Source: CAIMUX01 sp964473865 (GTDB lineage: Bacteria; Eisenbacteria; RBG-16-71-46; CAIMUX01). From it: a stretch of 64,000 nucleotides of DNA. The notes under the pieces were generated by a model, which saw only the letters and a program-made list of their open reading frames with translations, did not search any database and had not been told where the DNA came from. Made by a program: the position numbers and the translations under genes. Positions within the stretch are counted from its first letter, which is position 1. Every line of letters begins with the position of its first letter. The stretch spans positions 62,001 to 126,000 of the forward strand of contig CAYYQN010000003.1 in NCBI GenBank assembly GCA_964473865.1. The letters run 5' to 3'. Positions 26,303 through 35,774 of the stretch are shown piece by piece.

Positions 26303-27279
26303 GGCCGACTTCCGTAGGGCTCGGGGCGGCCTTTTGGCGGGTGGCGCAGACTGGCCGCGGCCCCTCGGCACCAGGCGATCTTGGCGGCAAAGACCACCGG
26401 CGCGGCGAGAAGCCAGCGCCACAGCCGGGGGTTGGCGCCGAAGATCCGAACTGTCACTCCGGCGGCGATGACGGGGGCCAGGACATACAACATCCACGCC
26501 GATCGCAGCGCGACCGGCAGGTCCAACACGTGCCGGTGCCGCTGCCGCAGCTGGATGGTCTGCCGCGCGTGTTCGGCGGCGTATCCCAGCACCATGGACA
26601 GCCTATCTCTCCCCTCCGGGGCATGCGTGACGACGGCCCGGGGCGCCAACCAGGGGAGATGCCCCCGGCTGGAGGCTCGGAGCGTCAGCTCCATGTCGGT
26701 TGCGATCCGCCGCCCCTCTTCGAACCCTCCCAGGTCCGTCAGCAGTCCGCGGCGAATCCCCATGTTGGCCCCCGCCATGAATCGCACCGGCCCGGCCGGC
26801 CGTCCCGGCAGAAACGGATGGAACTGGGCAATGTTGTGCGCGGTGACCCAGTACGACCCTCCCGGGTTCCGCACCGTGCCGGCCACCAGGGGGTGATCCA
26901 GAAGCGCGCGGTTCATCTCCTCGATCCAGTCTTCCTGCGGGATGCAGTCCGTGTCCAGGAAGAGAAGATGCTTTCCCCGTGCGGTCCGAGTTCCCAGGTT
27001 GTAGGCGCTGCCGAGGCCGACGTTTGCCCCCGTGGAAACGGGGCGCAGATGCGGAAGGATGTTCGCGCTCTCCCGGCACACCTGGATCGTCCGGTCGTCG
27101 GAGCCATCATCCACGACGATGACTTCACAGGATCCGGTCGAGACGGTCTGCCGAGCCAACGCCCGTAAGGCCCTTTCCAGGAGGCCGGCCTGGTTGTAGG
27201 TGCACAGAATGACACTCGCGATGTCCGCGTCGTGCCCTTCCGCGGAAGAGGTTGCCCGCGAACACGCCTCCATCATCAT
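26299..27279 (-). CDS. Family 2 glycosyltransferase with C-terminal membrane segment
   Basis: A 326-residue GT-A glycosyltransferase. It has SVILCTYNQAGLLERALRAL (about 22-41), VIVVDDGSDDRT, a DxD-like FLDTDC and the acceptor-region motif GGFEEGRRIATDMELTLRA. Hydrophobic segments near residues 255-310 suggest membrane association. It starts at ATG 27279, overlapping the preceding stop (ATGA); the longer frame upstream lies in the other gene. Sugar donor and acceptor unknown. Confidence 0.88.
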   Translation of the reverse strand: MMMEACSRATSSAEGHDADIASVILCTYNQAGLLERALRALARQTVSTGSCEVIVVDDGSDDRTIQVCRESANILPHLRPVSTGANVGLGSAYNLGTRTARGKHLLFLDTDCIPQEDWIEEMNRALLDHPLVAGTVRNPGGSYWVTAHNIAQFHPFLPGRPAGPVRFMAGANMGIRRGLLTDLGGFEEGRRIATDMELTLRASSRGHLPWLAPRAVVTHAPEGRDRLSMVLGYAAEHARQTIQLRQRHRHVLDLPVALRSAWMLYVLAPVIAAGVTVRIFGANPRLWRWLLAAPVVFAAKIAWCRGAAASLRHPPKGRPEPYGSRP

Positions 27280-28457
27280 TGCCTGCCGCCCGCGGGTACG
27301 GTCGTTGCCGCCGCTGTCCGGGCCGACGCCTCCGTGCCTCCACGCGCCAGGTTGCACAGTGCGTCCGCCAGGTTGGCCCACTGCATCGTGTCTGCGGCCG
27401 CTCGGATGCGGGCCGGTTCGACGGGGCGGCCGACCGTGAACTCCCGGATGACGGCGGCCAGCGCAGCGGCGTCCCCAGGTGGAAAGAGCCGACCAGTGAC
27501 GTAGTCTTCAACGACTTCTTCCAGACCGGGAATGCGCGCCGCGATCACCGGCTTGCCATAGCGGTATGCCAGCGGCAGAACTCCGGAGCCGGTGGCCCGC
27601 CGGTAGGGCAACACCAGAGCGTCCGCCCGCAGAAAGAGCTCCGCGGCATCCTCGGCCGACAGGTAGGAGTCCAGCACCTCCACATTCGCCGCCCGCCCCA
27701 AACACGCGCGCAGTTCGCGCGCCTCGCGTCCCTTGAGCCACCACTCCCCGGCGACGGTCAAGTGGACCTCAGTGCCGGCCAGCAGGTCCAATGCCTCGGC
27801 CAGGACGTCCAGGCCTTTGTAGGGACGAACGAAGCCGAAGAAGAGGAGCTCCAATCCGCCGCGGTGAGGCAGTACGCCCCTTCCGTCCGGGAAGTGATCA
27901 TAGACCGGGTGCGGGTGGATCGCTATCTCCGCGGCGGGCGCCAGGAGTCTTAGCGCCGCGGCGTCCCCCGGCGTATGGGCGAGGAACCGGCGCCGGGCTC
28001 TCAGGAACCGGCGGGCGACGGTCGATCGCCACCGGCCGGTCTCATGCTCGTAGGCGTTGTGGCATAGGACCACCACCTCCCGGCCTTGTCGCTCGAACCG
28101 GCCGGCCAGAAAACCGAAACACGGCGCCCAGAACGAGGTCCACCAGGGAAGCACGACCGCCCGCACGCCGGCGCCCTCGAGATGACGTGCCGTCTGCAGC
28201 CAGGTGTAGGGATTGAGGGGGTCCAGGAGATAGCGGACGCCCTCTTCCAAAGAGCCCGAACTCAGAGGCTCGAGCTGGCTCCGGCCCGGGAAGAGCCAGT
28301 CGGGGTACTGCCTGCGGAACGACACGGTCGTAACGCCGCCCCGGGCGCGCAGCGTCCGATGCAGCAAGGTGGTGTGCTGGGCGATCCCTCCACGATAGGG
28401 GAACACGGGACCGATCAACCCGAGGAGCGGCGAGGCGACGCCGGTCTCAGCGCCCAT
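27276..28457 (-). CDS. Family 4 (GT-B) glycosyltransferase
   Basis: A 393-residue GT-B protein. The N-terminal acceptor domain begins LLGLIGPVFPYRGGIAQHT and has LCHNAYEHE. The C-terminal donor domain has LLFFGFVRPYKGLDVLAEAL, VHLTVAGEWW, the LVLPYRRATGSGVLPLAYRYGKPVIA sugar-nucleotide-binding region and GLEEVVEDYVTGRLFPPGD. By family knowledge it is a retaining transferase using a nucleotide sugar. The ATG at 28457 overlaps the previous gene by 11 bases; second gene of the cluster. Confidence 0.9.
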   Translation of the reverse strand: MGAETGVASPLLGLIGPVFPYRGGIAQHTTLLHRTLRARGGVTTVSFRRQYPDWLFPGRSQLEPLSSGSLEEGVRYLLDPLNPYTWLQTARHLEGAGVRAVVLPWWTSFWAPCFGFLAGRFERQGREVVVLCHNAYEHETGRWRSTVARRFLRARRRFLAHTPGDAAALRLLAPAAEIAIHPHPVYDHFPDGRGVLPHRGGLELLFFGFVRPYKGLDVLAEALDLLAGTEVHLTVAGEWWLKGREARELRACLGRAANVEVLDSYLSAEDAAELFLRADALVLPYRRATGSGVLPLAYRYGKPVIAARIPGLEEVVEDYVTGRLFPPGDAAALAAVIREFTVGRPVEPARIRAAADTMQWANLADALCNLARGGTEASARTAAATTVPAGGRQ

Positions 28458-29415
28458 CGGGAGGCCGACCCCGAGCCAGTTCCTCCAGCCGCTTGACTCG
28501 CCAGTCAATCCGCTCCAGGAACTGTCGATTCACCGCGATGAGGTCCACCACGAGGGCGATCACCAACAGGAGACACCCGTTGCCGATAAGGATCCCCGCC
28601 AGGATCAGGGACTGGATGTGGCCCCGGCCCCCGGCGGTGAAGTAGAACCAGAGGAAGCGGACCCCCAGCAGGATCCCTGGTGTCAGGGAGAGCAGCCCCA
28701 GGGCGGCGAAAAAACGGAGCGGCCGGTACGTGACGAAGATGCGCACGATCGTGAGTTGCGATCTCCACACATAGGCCACGACGTTGCGCATCAGGCGGGA
28801 AGGACGCAGCGGAAGGTTCGTTCGAATCGGAACGCAGGTGATGGCCATTCCCTGCCGGCCCGCCTGGATGATCGTCTCCAGCGTGTACGTGTAAGAGGTG
28901 AACACATTCAGCCGCATGGCAGCCTCGCGGCTCATGGCCCGGAATCCGCTCGGCGCGTCCGGAATCTCAGCCCCGCTTGCCAGGCGCATGGCCCGGGTAC
29001 CGACGCGATGCAGCAGCCGCTTGAACACGGAGTAGTTCTTGAGCTCCGAGATCGGGCGCACGCCTACGACCAGGTCCGCCTTCCCCTCCAGGATCGGGGC
29101 GATCATGGCCGGAATGTCGCCGGCGAAGTACTGATTGTCGGCGTCGACGTTGACGATGATGTCCGCCCCGGCCTGGATGCTGCCTTCCAGGCCGGCCATG
29201 AAGGCGCGAGCCAACCCTCGATGCTCGGGCAGACGCACGACGTGATCCACGTGGCCCTGCCGGGCAACCTCCACGGTACGATCGTGGCTGCCGTCGTCCA
29301 CGACAAGCCACTCAATGGTGTCCACGCCGGGCAGGGTGCGGGGAAGAGACGCGAGGGTGACACCGAGCGTGTTCTCTTCGTTGTAGCAGGGAACCTGGAT
29401 GATCAGCTTGGTCAA
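28447..29415 (-). CDS. DPM1-like family 2 glycosyltransferase with two C-terminal membrane helices
   Basis: A 322-residue protein starting MTKLIIQVPCYNEENTL, the typical start of polyprenyl-phosphate glycosyltransferases. It contains WLVVDDGSHDRT, NVDADNQYFAGD (the DxD region), DAPSGFRAMSREAA and two C-terminal helices near 235-300. TTG at 29415 is inferred as the start from the family's usual N-terminus; the frame is open to a GTG at 29562 but those 49 codons look non-coding. First gene of the cluster; it probably loads a sugar onto a lipid carrier. Confidence 0.83.
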   Translation of the reverse strand: MTKLIIQVPCYNEENTLGVTLASLPRTLPGVDTIEWLVVDDGSHDRTVEVARQGHVDHVVRLPEHRGLARAFMAGLEGSIQAGADIIVNVDADNQYFAGDIPAMIAPILEGKADLVVGVRPISELKNYSVFKRLLHRVGTRAMRLASGAEIPDAPSGFRAMSREAAMRLNVFTSYTYTLETIIQAGRQGMAITCVPIRTNLPLRPSRLMRNVVAYVWRSQLTIVRIFVTYRPLRFFAALGLLSLTPGILLGVRFLWFYFTAGGRGHIQSLILAGILIGNGCLLLVIALVVDLIAVNRQFLERIDWRVKRLEELARGRPPDGR

Positions 29416-29704
29416 CGGAGGGACCCGTATGTGAATGTGGGGCAGCCGGCCGGCCGCAGTGATGATCCGAGCATGCGCGAACCCCCCTTCGGCTGCCGCG
29501 GAGTGTAGCCACGGGGCTTCGCGCCGGCAAGGAGCGTTGCCGGGGCAACGGAGGTGTTCCACCAGGGCTGCACGTCCTCAGCTCCTTGTCGAGTAGGACG
29601 TTATGGCATCGGCTCCCCGGCCGGGGCGACCGATCTGGCCGGGCGCCGCGGCGCGAGTCGGCGGTCCGCCGGACAGGGCCTCCGGGCCGGGCGACCCCCT
29701 GCCG

Positions 29705-32700
29705 CTACGCCTTCGCCTTCTCTTCCATCCTATGGGTTCTCGCCGGTTGCCCGCGGGTCAGGAACCGCGAGACCTTGTGCCCCAGATCGTCGTACAAGGT
29801 ATAGGCGACGGGTACAACGATGAGCGTGAGCAACGAGCCGGTCACCAGACCGCCGATTACCGTCCGCGCCATCGGGGCGCGGAACTCCGCGCCGGCACCC
29901 AGCGCGAGGGCCAGCGGCAACATCCCGAAGATCATCGCGAGGGTCGTCATGACAATCGGCCGGAGCCGGATCTCGCCGGCGTCGATGAGCGCCTCGCTGC
30001 GCCCCTTTCCGCGGTCGCGCCCCTTGTTGGCGAAGTCGATCAGCAGGATCGCATTCTTCGTGACCAGGCCCATGAGCAGGATGACGCCGATCATGCTCAT
30101 GAGGTTGAACGTGGTGTTGGTGGCGAGCAGCGCGACCATGACGCCGACCAGCGACAACGGCATCGAGAACATGATGGCGAAGGGCTGTAGGAAGGAGCCG
30201 AACTGGCTTGCGAGCACCAGATAGATGAAGATCACGGCAAGAAGCAGGCTTTCCACGATGTAGCCTACCGTCTCCGAAAACATCTCCGTCTCGCCGCCCA
30301 GGCGGACGCGGTAACCGGAGGGGACTTGAACCTGGGCCTCCACGCCCCGCTCGATGTCATTGCTCACCTCGGTCAGGGCCCGGCCTTCGTAGTTCGCCTC
30401 GACCATGACCACGCGCCGCATGTCCCGCCGATCGATCTTCTGCGGGCTGGAGCTCTCCGAGATATCGGCGACCTGTCCGAGCGTGACGATCATCGGCGCG
30501 CCGGTGCGGGGATCGCGCCCGGCCGCGGCCAGGGGAAGGGAGGCGAGCTGGTCTATGGATCGCCGCGCAGACTTGGGCAGCCGGACGATGACATCGTGGT
30601 TCTCGCCGGCCGGGTCCTGCCAGGTGGATGCCTTTTGGCTGGCCAGGGCGGGCCGTAGGGTGCGCGCGAGCGTGCCGATGCCGATGCCCAGTTCATTGGC
30701 GGCGTCGCGCCGCAGGTCGACGCGCACTTCCGGTCGTTCCTCCTCGAGCCCCGACTTGGCCTCGATGGCGCCGGGCGTGCTCCGGACGACCGACAGCACA
30801 CCGTTGCTGATGCGGCGCAACTCCTCGATCTGTTCGCCCTGGACATAGATCTGGATCGGCCGCTCGGAGCCCCCGAATCCGCCGGCATCGAGCACCGCGA
30901 TGGTCACCCCGGGGAGCGTCTCCAACTCCCGGCGCAGAAGCCGCATCATTTCCTGTTGCCGGAGGGTGCGGGTCCCCCTCCACCCGGCGACGAATCGCCT
31001 CTTCCCGTCCTCTCCCTTCGGGAAACCGAAGACGAACTTGCGCTTCTCGGCCAGCTTGATGTAGATCTCAGCCTCATTGACCTGGGCGGTGTAGCCGCCG
31101 GCAATCGTTTCGTAGGTGTAGGCGACCTCCCGGTCGTGACGCCGGATCAGGCTCGAGATCTCGCGGAGTCGATCCCGCGTGTAGTCGAGCGTCGAACCGA
31201 CCGGAGCGGCCACCGCGACCGCAAGCTGGCCGCTGTCGGCATCCGGCATGAAACTTCCGCCCACCAGAGGAAATAGAGCCATCGCCCCGATAAATGCTAT
31301 CACCGCGAGGCCCAAGACCCTCAGCCGATGCGACAGGGACCAGCCGATGGCCCGTCGATACGACTTGCCGAGTCCCACAAAGCCCTGGTTGAATCGCTCG
31401 AGGAACTTGCCGATGCCATGCCGGGCGGCGTGTCCTTCGGCCACCGGGTCATACCAGACCGAGGAGAGCATCGGATCGAGAGTGAACGATACGAAGAGGC
31501 TCACGGAAACCGCCGCCGCCACGGTAACCCCGAACTCGCGGAAGAACTTCCCCACGATGCCGCCCATGAACGCCACCGGCACGAATACGCAGAGCGTGCT
31601 CAGAGTCGTGGCCAGCACGGCGAAGCCGATCTCGCTGGTACCTTTCTTTGCCGCCTGGTAGTGGTCTTCGCCCAGACCGACGTGACGGACGATGTTTTCC
31701 CGTACGACGATGGCGTCGTCGATGAGAATCCCGATGGCCAGGGACAGGGCCATCAGCGTCATGGTGTTGAGCGTGTAGCCGAACGTGTGGATGGCCAGGA
31801 ACGAGGCGATGACCGAGACCGGCAAGGTAAGTCCCGTGATTACAGTGGACCGCCAGGAGTTCAGGAAGGTGAAGACCACGAGCACGGTGAGGACGGCGCC
31901 GAGGAGCAGCGTGGTCTTGACGTCGTCGACCGACTCCCGAATCCACTGGGAGTTGTCTCGGACGGTGGTGAGCCGCACCCCCTCCGGAAGCACATTGCGG
32001 AGCTCCTCGGCCTTGGCTTGCACGCGCTCTGCAATCTCCACGGTGTTTCCGTCGGTGATCTTGCGGATGTCGATGGCGATGGCGGGAGAACCCTTGTACA
32101 TAGCGGCGGACCGGGCTTCCTCGGCGTCGTCCCGGGTGGTGGCCACGTCGCCGAGGCGGATCGGCACGCCGTCGCGAATGTCCACGACGAGCTTGTCGAA
32201 GTCGGCTGGTTGCTGCAAGCGGCCGGCCACGCGCACCAGTTGCTCGCGCGGACCGAGTTCCAGCCGCCCGGCTGGGATCTCCATGTTCTCGGACATGAGC
32301 ACACCCAGCACCTGATCGACGGTAATGGCGCGCGCCGACAGCCGGGCGGGATCCAACTCCACGGCGATCGTCCGGGTCTCGCCGCCGACGATGATGACCT
32401 GTCCCACGCCTTCGACTCCCTCGAAGGCCTTGCGCAGCGTCTCGTCCGCGAGGGTGGTGAGCTCGCGCTGGCTCCGCGTGTCTGAGGTCAGGCAGAGGGA
32501 CACGATGGGGGTGTCGGCGATGTTGAAGCGCAAGACCTTGGGGTTTTCGATGTCGTCCGGAAGCTCTTCGCGGATCTCCTCGATCTTGGATCGGACATCC
32601 TGCTGGGCCTGGATGTCCTTCACATTCAGCTCGAACTCGATGAAGATCGTGGACAGACCTTCCAGCGAGCTGGAGGTCAGGTTACGGACTCCCGGGAGCG

Positions 32701-32917
32701 GGTTTACTGCTTCCTCCACCTTGCGGGTGACATCCCGCTCGACCGTTTCCGGGGACGCGCCTGCGTAGACGGTCTGCACGACGATGAAGGGGAACTCGAC
32801 GTCCGGCCACTCGTCGATGGAGAGCCGGCGATAGCTGAACATCCCGAGGGTGATCAGCGCCAGCATGACCATGGTGGCGAATACCGGACGCTTGATGGAG
32901 ACATCGGAGAGGAGCAT
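29705..32917 (-). CDS. RND multidrug/solute efflux permease (AcrB/MexB-like)
   Basis: A 1070-residue inner-membrane pump with twelve helices and two large periplasmic domains. It starts MLLSDVSIKRPVFATMVMLAL and keeps the proton-relay aspartates in GILIDDAIVV (residues about 400-409). The second half has LVLASQFGSFLQPFAIMFSMPLSLVG and the TM11 region typical of HAE-1-type pumps. Within a four-gene operon read tetR-tolC-hlyD-RND. By family knowledge it is proton driven and works as a trimer with an adaptor and an outer-membrane channel. Confidence 0.95.
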   Translation of the reverse strand: MLLSDVSIKRPVFATMVMLALITLGMFSYRRLSIDEWPDVEFPFIVVQTVYAGASPETVERDVTRKVEEAVNPLPGVRNLTSSSLEGLSTIFIEFELNVKDIQAQQDVRSKIEEIREELPDDIENPKVLRFNIADTPIVSLCLTSDTRSQRELTTLADETLRKAFEGVEGVGQVIIVGGETRTIAVELDPARLSARAITVDQVLGVLMSENMEIPAGRLELGPREQLVRVAGRLQQPADFDKLVVDIRDGVPIRLGDVATTRDDAEEARSAAMYKGSPAIAIDIRKITDGNTVEIAERVQAKAEELRNVLPEGVRLTTVRDNSQWIRESVDDVKTTLLLGAVLTVLVVFTFLNSWRSTVITGLTLPVSVIASFLAIHTFGYTLNTMTLMALSLAIGILIDDAIVVRENIVRHVGLGEDHYQAAKKGTSEIGFAVLATTLSTLCVFVPVAFMGGIVGKFFREFGVTVAAAVSVSLFVSFTLDPMLSSVWYDPVAEGHAARHGIGKFLERFNQGFVGLGKSYRRAIGWSLSHRLRVLGLAVIAFIGAMALFPLVGGSFMPDADSGQLAVAVAAPVGSTLDYTRDRLREISSLIRRHDREVAYTYETIAGGYTAQVNEAEIYIKLAEKRKFVFGFPKGEDGKRRFVAGWRGTRTLRQQEMMRLLRRELETLPGVTIAVLDAGGFGGSERPIQIYVQGEQIEELRRISNGVLSVVRSTPGAIEAKSGLEEERPEVRVDLRRDAANELGIGIGTLARTLRPALASQKASTWQDPAGENHDVIVRLPKSARRSIDQLASLPLAAAGRDPRTGAPMIVTLGQVADISESSSPQKIDRRDMRRVVMVEANYEGRALTEVSNDIERGVEAQVQVPSGYRVRLGGETEMFSETVGYIVESLLLAVIFIYLVLASQFGSFLQPFAIMFSMPLSLVGVMVALLATNTTFNLMSMIGVILLMGLVTKNAILLIDFANKGRDRGKGRSEALIDAGEIRLRPIVMTTLAMIFGMLPLALALGAGAEFRAPMARTVIGGLVTGSLLTLIVVPVAYTLYDDLGHKVSRFLTRGQPARTHRMEEKAKA

Positions 32918-32979
32918 GGTTCCCGCCTTCTCGTGTGTGCGTTCGCGGATCGCGGACCGCCGCAGCCGCGCGAAACGTC

Positions 32980-34170
32980 TTACCGTTCGCCTGTCGACCC
33001 GCTCGCGGGGCTGCCCGAGGAGACTCCGGCCGGACGACCTTCGCCTTGGCCGGCTTCCTCGATCAGCCGCACCTTCACTCCATCCCGGAGCCCCGGCACG
33101 ATCCCGGAGAGGAGCGAGTCGCCCGGGGCGATCGCGCCGATGAGTTCGGTCATCCCTCGTTCCTCGTCGAGCAGGCCGGTCTGCACGACCGTGCGGGAGG
33201 CGATGCCGCCCCGCAGGCGGTACACGACCTGGTCCCCGCCCTCGCGGCGCAGAACGTCCACGGAGGCGGTTACGGCGTCATCCTTGGCCTGATCGACCAC
33301 CCGGCCGCTGGCAAAGAGCCCTCCTACCAGCCGCCCATCGGTGTTGGGCACGCGCGTGTAGATGCGGATTTGGCGCGTGCCCGGCTCGGTGGCGGGATTG
33401 ATCCGGTCGACCACGCCGGTGAAGCTCTCGCCCGGGAAGGCGTCGACGCGAATGACGATCGGGGTTCCCCGCTGCACGCGCCCCAGGGACTCGGACGGCA
33501 GGGTGGCCGACAGCTCGAGGGTGTCCGTACGCACCAGCGTGAAGAGAGGATCCCCGATGCCGGGTCGATCTCCGGCGTGAACGAAGACCTGACTGACGGA
33601 TCCCGTGATCGGAGCAGGCACCGCCAGTCGGGCCGCATTATCGGCGGCGAGCTCGCTCTGCGAGGTGGCGGCCCGCACCTGGGCTTCGGCGGCCGAGCGG
33701 GCCGCTTCCGCGGCTTCGAGATCCGCCGGAGCCGCGGCGCCCGCGTCCAGGAGCCTCTTCGCCCGGCGCGCCGTGTTCTCCGCCGAGACCAGGGCGGACT
33801 TGGCCGCCAGGAGGCCGGCTTCGGCGGCGGCCCGGTCGTTCTGCACGTCGCGGGGGTTGTAGGCTGCCATCGACTGGCCGCGCCGCACGCGAGAACCCTC
33901 GCGAACGAAGATGTCCTGAAGGTCGCCGTCGAACCGGGCCGTAACCTTGACCTCGTCGGTCGGCTTCAGCTCTCCGGTGAAGGAGATGCCCGACTCCAGT
34001 CTCCGCCGGGTAGCGACGTTCACATCCACGACGTTGACGAGGACGGCCTGCTCGGCCGCAGCCTTGCGCGCCGCCTCGATCTTCTTCTCCGAAGCGGCCG
34101 AGCCGCAACCCGCAGCCGCCACCCACACCAGAATGGCCCCGGTGGCCACGATCCGCATCGTCTGTTTCAT
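32980..34170 (-). CDS. RND efflux periplasmic adaptor (HlyD/MFP family) lipoprotein
   Basis: 396 residues. The lipobox VAAAGC (residues about 17-22) follows a short signal, then lipoyl and helical hairpin regions (coiled coil at about 100-185, RAAAEAGLLAAKSALVSAENTARRAK), a beta-barrel and a membrane-proximal domain. ATG 34170 with a GGAGCG-type RBS was preferred because it places the signal at the N-terminus; ATG 34260 overlaps the tolC stop and may be an alternative coupled start. It bridges the pump to the TolC channel. Confidence 0.92.
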   Translation of the reverse strand: MKQTMRIVATGAILVWVAAAGCGSAASEKKIEAARKAAAEQAVLVNVVDVNVATRRRLESGISFTGELKPTDEVKVTARFDGDLQDIFVREGSRVRRGQSMAAYNPRDVQNDRAAAEAGLLAAKSALVSAENTARRAKRLLDAGAAAPADLEAAEAARSAAEAQVRAATSQSELAADNAARLAVPAPITGSVSQVFVHAGDRPGIGDPLFTLVRTDTLELSATLPSESLGRVQRGTPIVIRVDAFPGESFTGVVDRINPATEPGTRQIRIYTRVPNTDGRLVGGLFASGRVVDQAKDDAVTASVDVLRREGGDQVVYRLRGGIASRTVVQTGLLDEERGMTELIGAIAPGDSLLSGIVPGLRDGVKVRLIEEAGQGEGRPAGVSSGSPASGSTGER

Positions 34171-34256
34171 GATTGAACGCTCCGTGTTTGCGTAGCGCGC
34201 CGACGCGCAGCTGGTATCCAGGTCCGGCAATGCCTGGACGTTCTGGTGTTCTCCGG

Positions 34257-35774
34257 TCATTGTCCACCTCTCGCCGGGGGCTCCGCGCCGGTAAAGAGCG
34301 GTTGCCCCGTGTATCGTTCCAGCCGGGCCAACGCCGCAAAGTAGTCGCGCCGCGCGACTGCCTCGTTCGTCTGCGCAATCTGCCAGGCGATGCGTGCGTC
34401 AGACACTTCCAGCGCTCCCGCGGCCCCCTCTTCGTAGCGCAAGCCGGAGAGGTCGAGCGCACGCCGGGCGAGCGACACGGTGCGCGACCGCGCTTGCAGG
34501 TCCGCTGCGGCACGGTCGAGTTCCCAACTCGCCTGCACGACGGCCAGGCGCACCATCTCGCGGGCCTGGTTCAAGTCCTGCCTGGCCGTGGTTCGATTGG
34601 CGATCGACTCCTCGACCAGACCGCGGGTGAGAAACCCGTCGAAAAGGGTCCAGGTGGCGGCCAGCCCGATGTTCTTGTCCCGCCGCCAGTCGCGCCGTGA
34701 GGGAAAGGTTCCGGACGGAAACGCCTGCTGCGAGACGCCGGCGAACAGCGAGAACTCCGGGAAGTACCCGGCGCGAGCCACCGTCACCGCGTGTCCGCGG
34801 GCCGCCAGCAGCTCTTCGAGGGCGCGCACGCCCGACGTGCGGAGCGCGGCTCCGACGAGGCCGGTGGTATCGACCGGCGCCGGATCCGCCGGCAAGACGC
34901 TCTCGTCCAACAACGGCGTGGTCAGCTCAAGCGGTGCGCCTTCCGGAAGGTTGGCCAGTCTACGCAGCTCACGCTCCGCCAGCTCGCGCTGCGAGAGCGC
35001 AGCCCGCAGGGTCGGCACCTGGTTTTCGCGCTGCACCTCGGCGCCGAGCCGCTCGAACTCGGAGGCCTGTCCGGCTTCCTGCCGCAGGCGGACCCGGCGC
35101 AATTGGGTGTCGGCTTGCTCCAGTGCGAGGGCGGCGATCCGGGCTCCCCGTTCGGCCAGCAGGGCGTTGAGGTAAGCCTCCCGCACCCCGAGTGTGATCT
35201 CAGCCTGCTTGTCCTTGAGAGCGTCCTGCGCGGCGGTGAGAGCATGCCCCGCGGCCTGGATCGAGGCCATGATCGAGCCGCCCTGCAGGAGTTTCTGGCG
35301 CAGGCTCAGGGCGGCATTCCAGGTGTTCTCGCTCGCGAAACTGCTGTTGGAGAAGAGCTGCGAGATGGCGTAGAACCCTGAGGCTGGGAGCTGATCCTCC
35401 AGGTAACGAATCCGCTCTTCCGGCGAGGCCAGGGTGTCGGGTTCGAACTCGAATTCGGAGTCCCCGGTGCTCTGGAAGATGCTCTCCAGCTGCCGCGTGT
35501 ACGTGGTGCTCAGGGTGACCTGCGGCAGGGCCGTGGAGCGGGCCTGCAGATAGCGCGCATGCGCCGTGGAGCGAACCGCTTCCGCGGACCGGATTTCCTC
35601 ACCCGAGCGCAGAGCTCGTTCGACGCACTGATCGAGAGAGACGCCGAGCGTATCTCCGCGGCCGAGCAGGAGCGGTTCCGGCTCCACCGGCCGATCCTGG
35701 GCTCGAACCGGCATTCCCGAGGCGATGGCTGTCGCCAGTAGAAGTGCGACGAGGCCCCCGGGCGTCCTCCTCAC
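34257..35774 (-). CDS. TolC-family outer-membrane efflux protein
   Basis: 505 residues from GTG 35774, which overlaps the tetR stop as GTGA. A signal peptide lies at about 1-28 (LVALLLATAIASGMPVRAQ). Two OEP repeats of long helices and beta-strands follow, with SLDQCVERALRSGEEIRSAEA at the start of repeat 1 and AATWTLFDGFLTRGLVEES in repeat 2. A much longer open frame extends through tetR but is its shadow. It forms the outer-membrane exit duct. Confidence 0.93.
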   Translation of the reverse strand: MRRTPGGLVALLLATAIASGMPVRAQDRPVEPEPLLLGRGDTLGVSLDQCVERALRSGEEIRSAEAVRSTAHARYLQARSTALPQVTLSTTYTRQLESIFQSTGDSEFEFEPDTLASPEERIRYLEDQLPASGFYAISQLFSNSSFASENTWNAALSLRQKLLQGGSIMASIQAAGHALTAAQDALKDKQAEITLGVREAYLNALLAERGARIAALALEQADTQLRRVRLRQEAGQASEFERLGAEVQRENQVPTLRAALSQRELAERELRRLANLPEGAPLELTTPLLDESVLPADPAPVDTTGLVGAALRTSGVRALEELLAARGHAVTVARAGYFPEFSLFAGVSQQAFPSGTFPSRRDWRRDKNIGLAATWTLFDGFLTRGLVEESIANRTTARQDLNQAREMVRLAVVQASWELDRAAADLQARSRTVSLARRALDLSGLRYEEGAAGALEVSDARIAWQIAQTNEAVARRDYFAALARLERYTGQPLFTGAEPPARGGQ

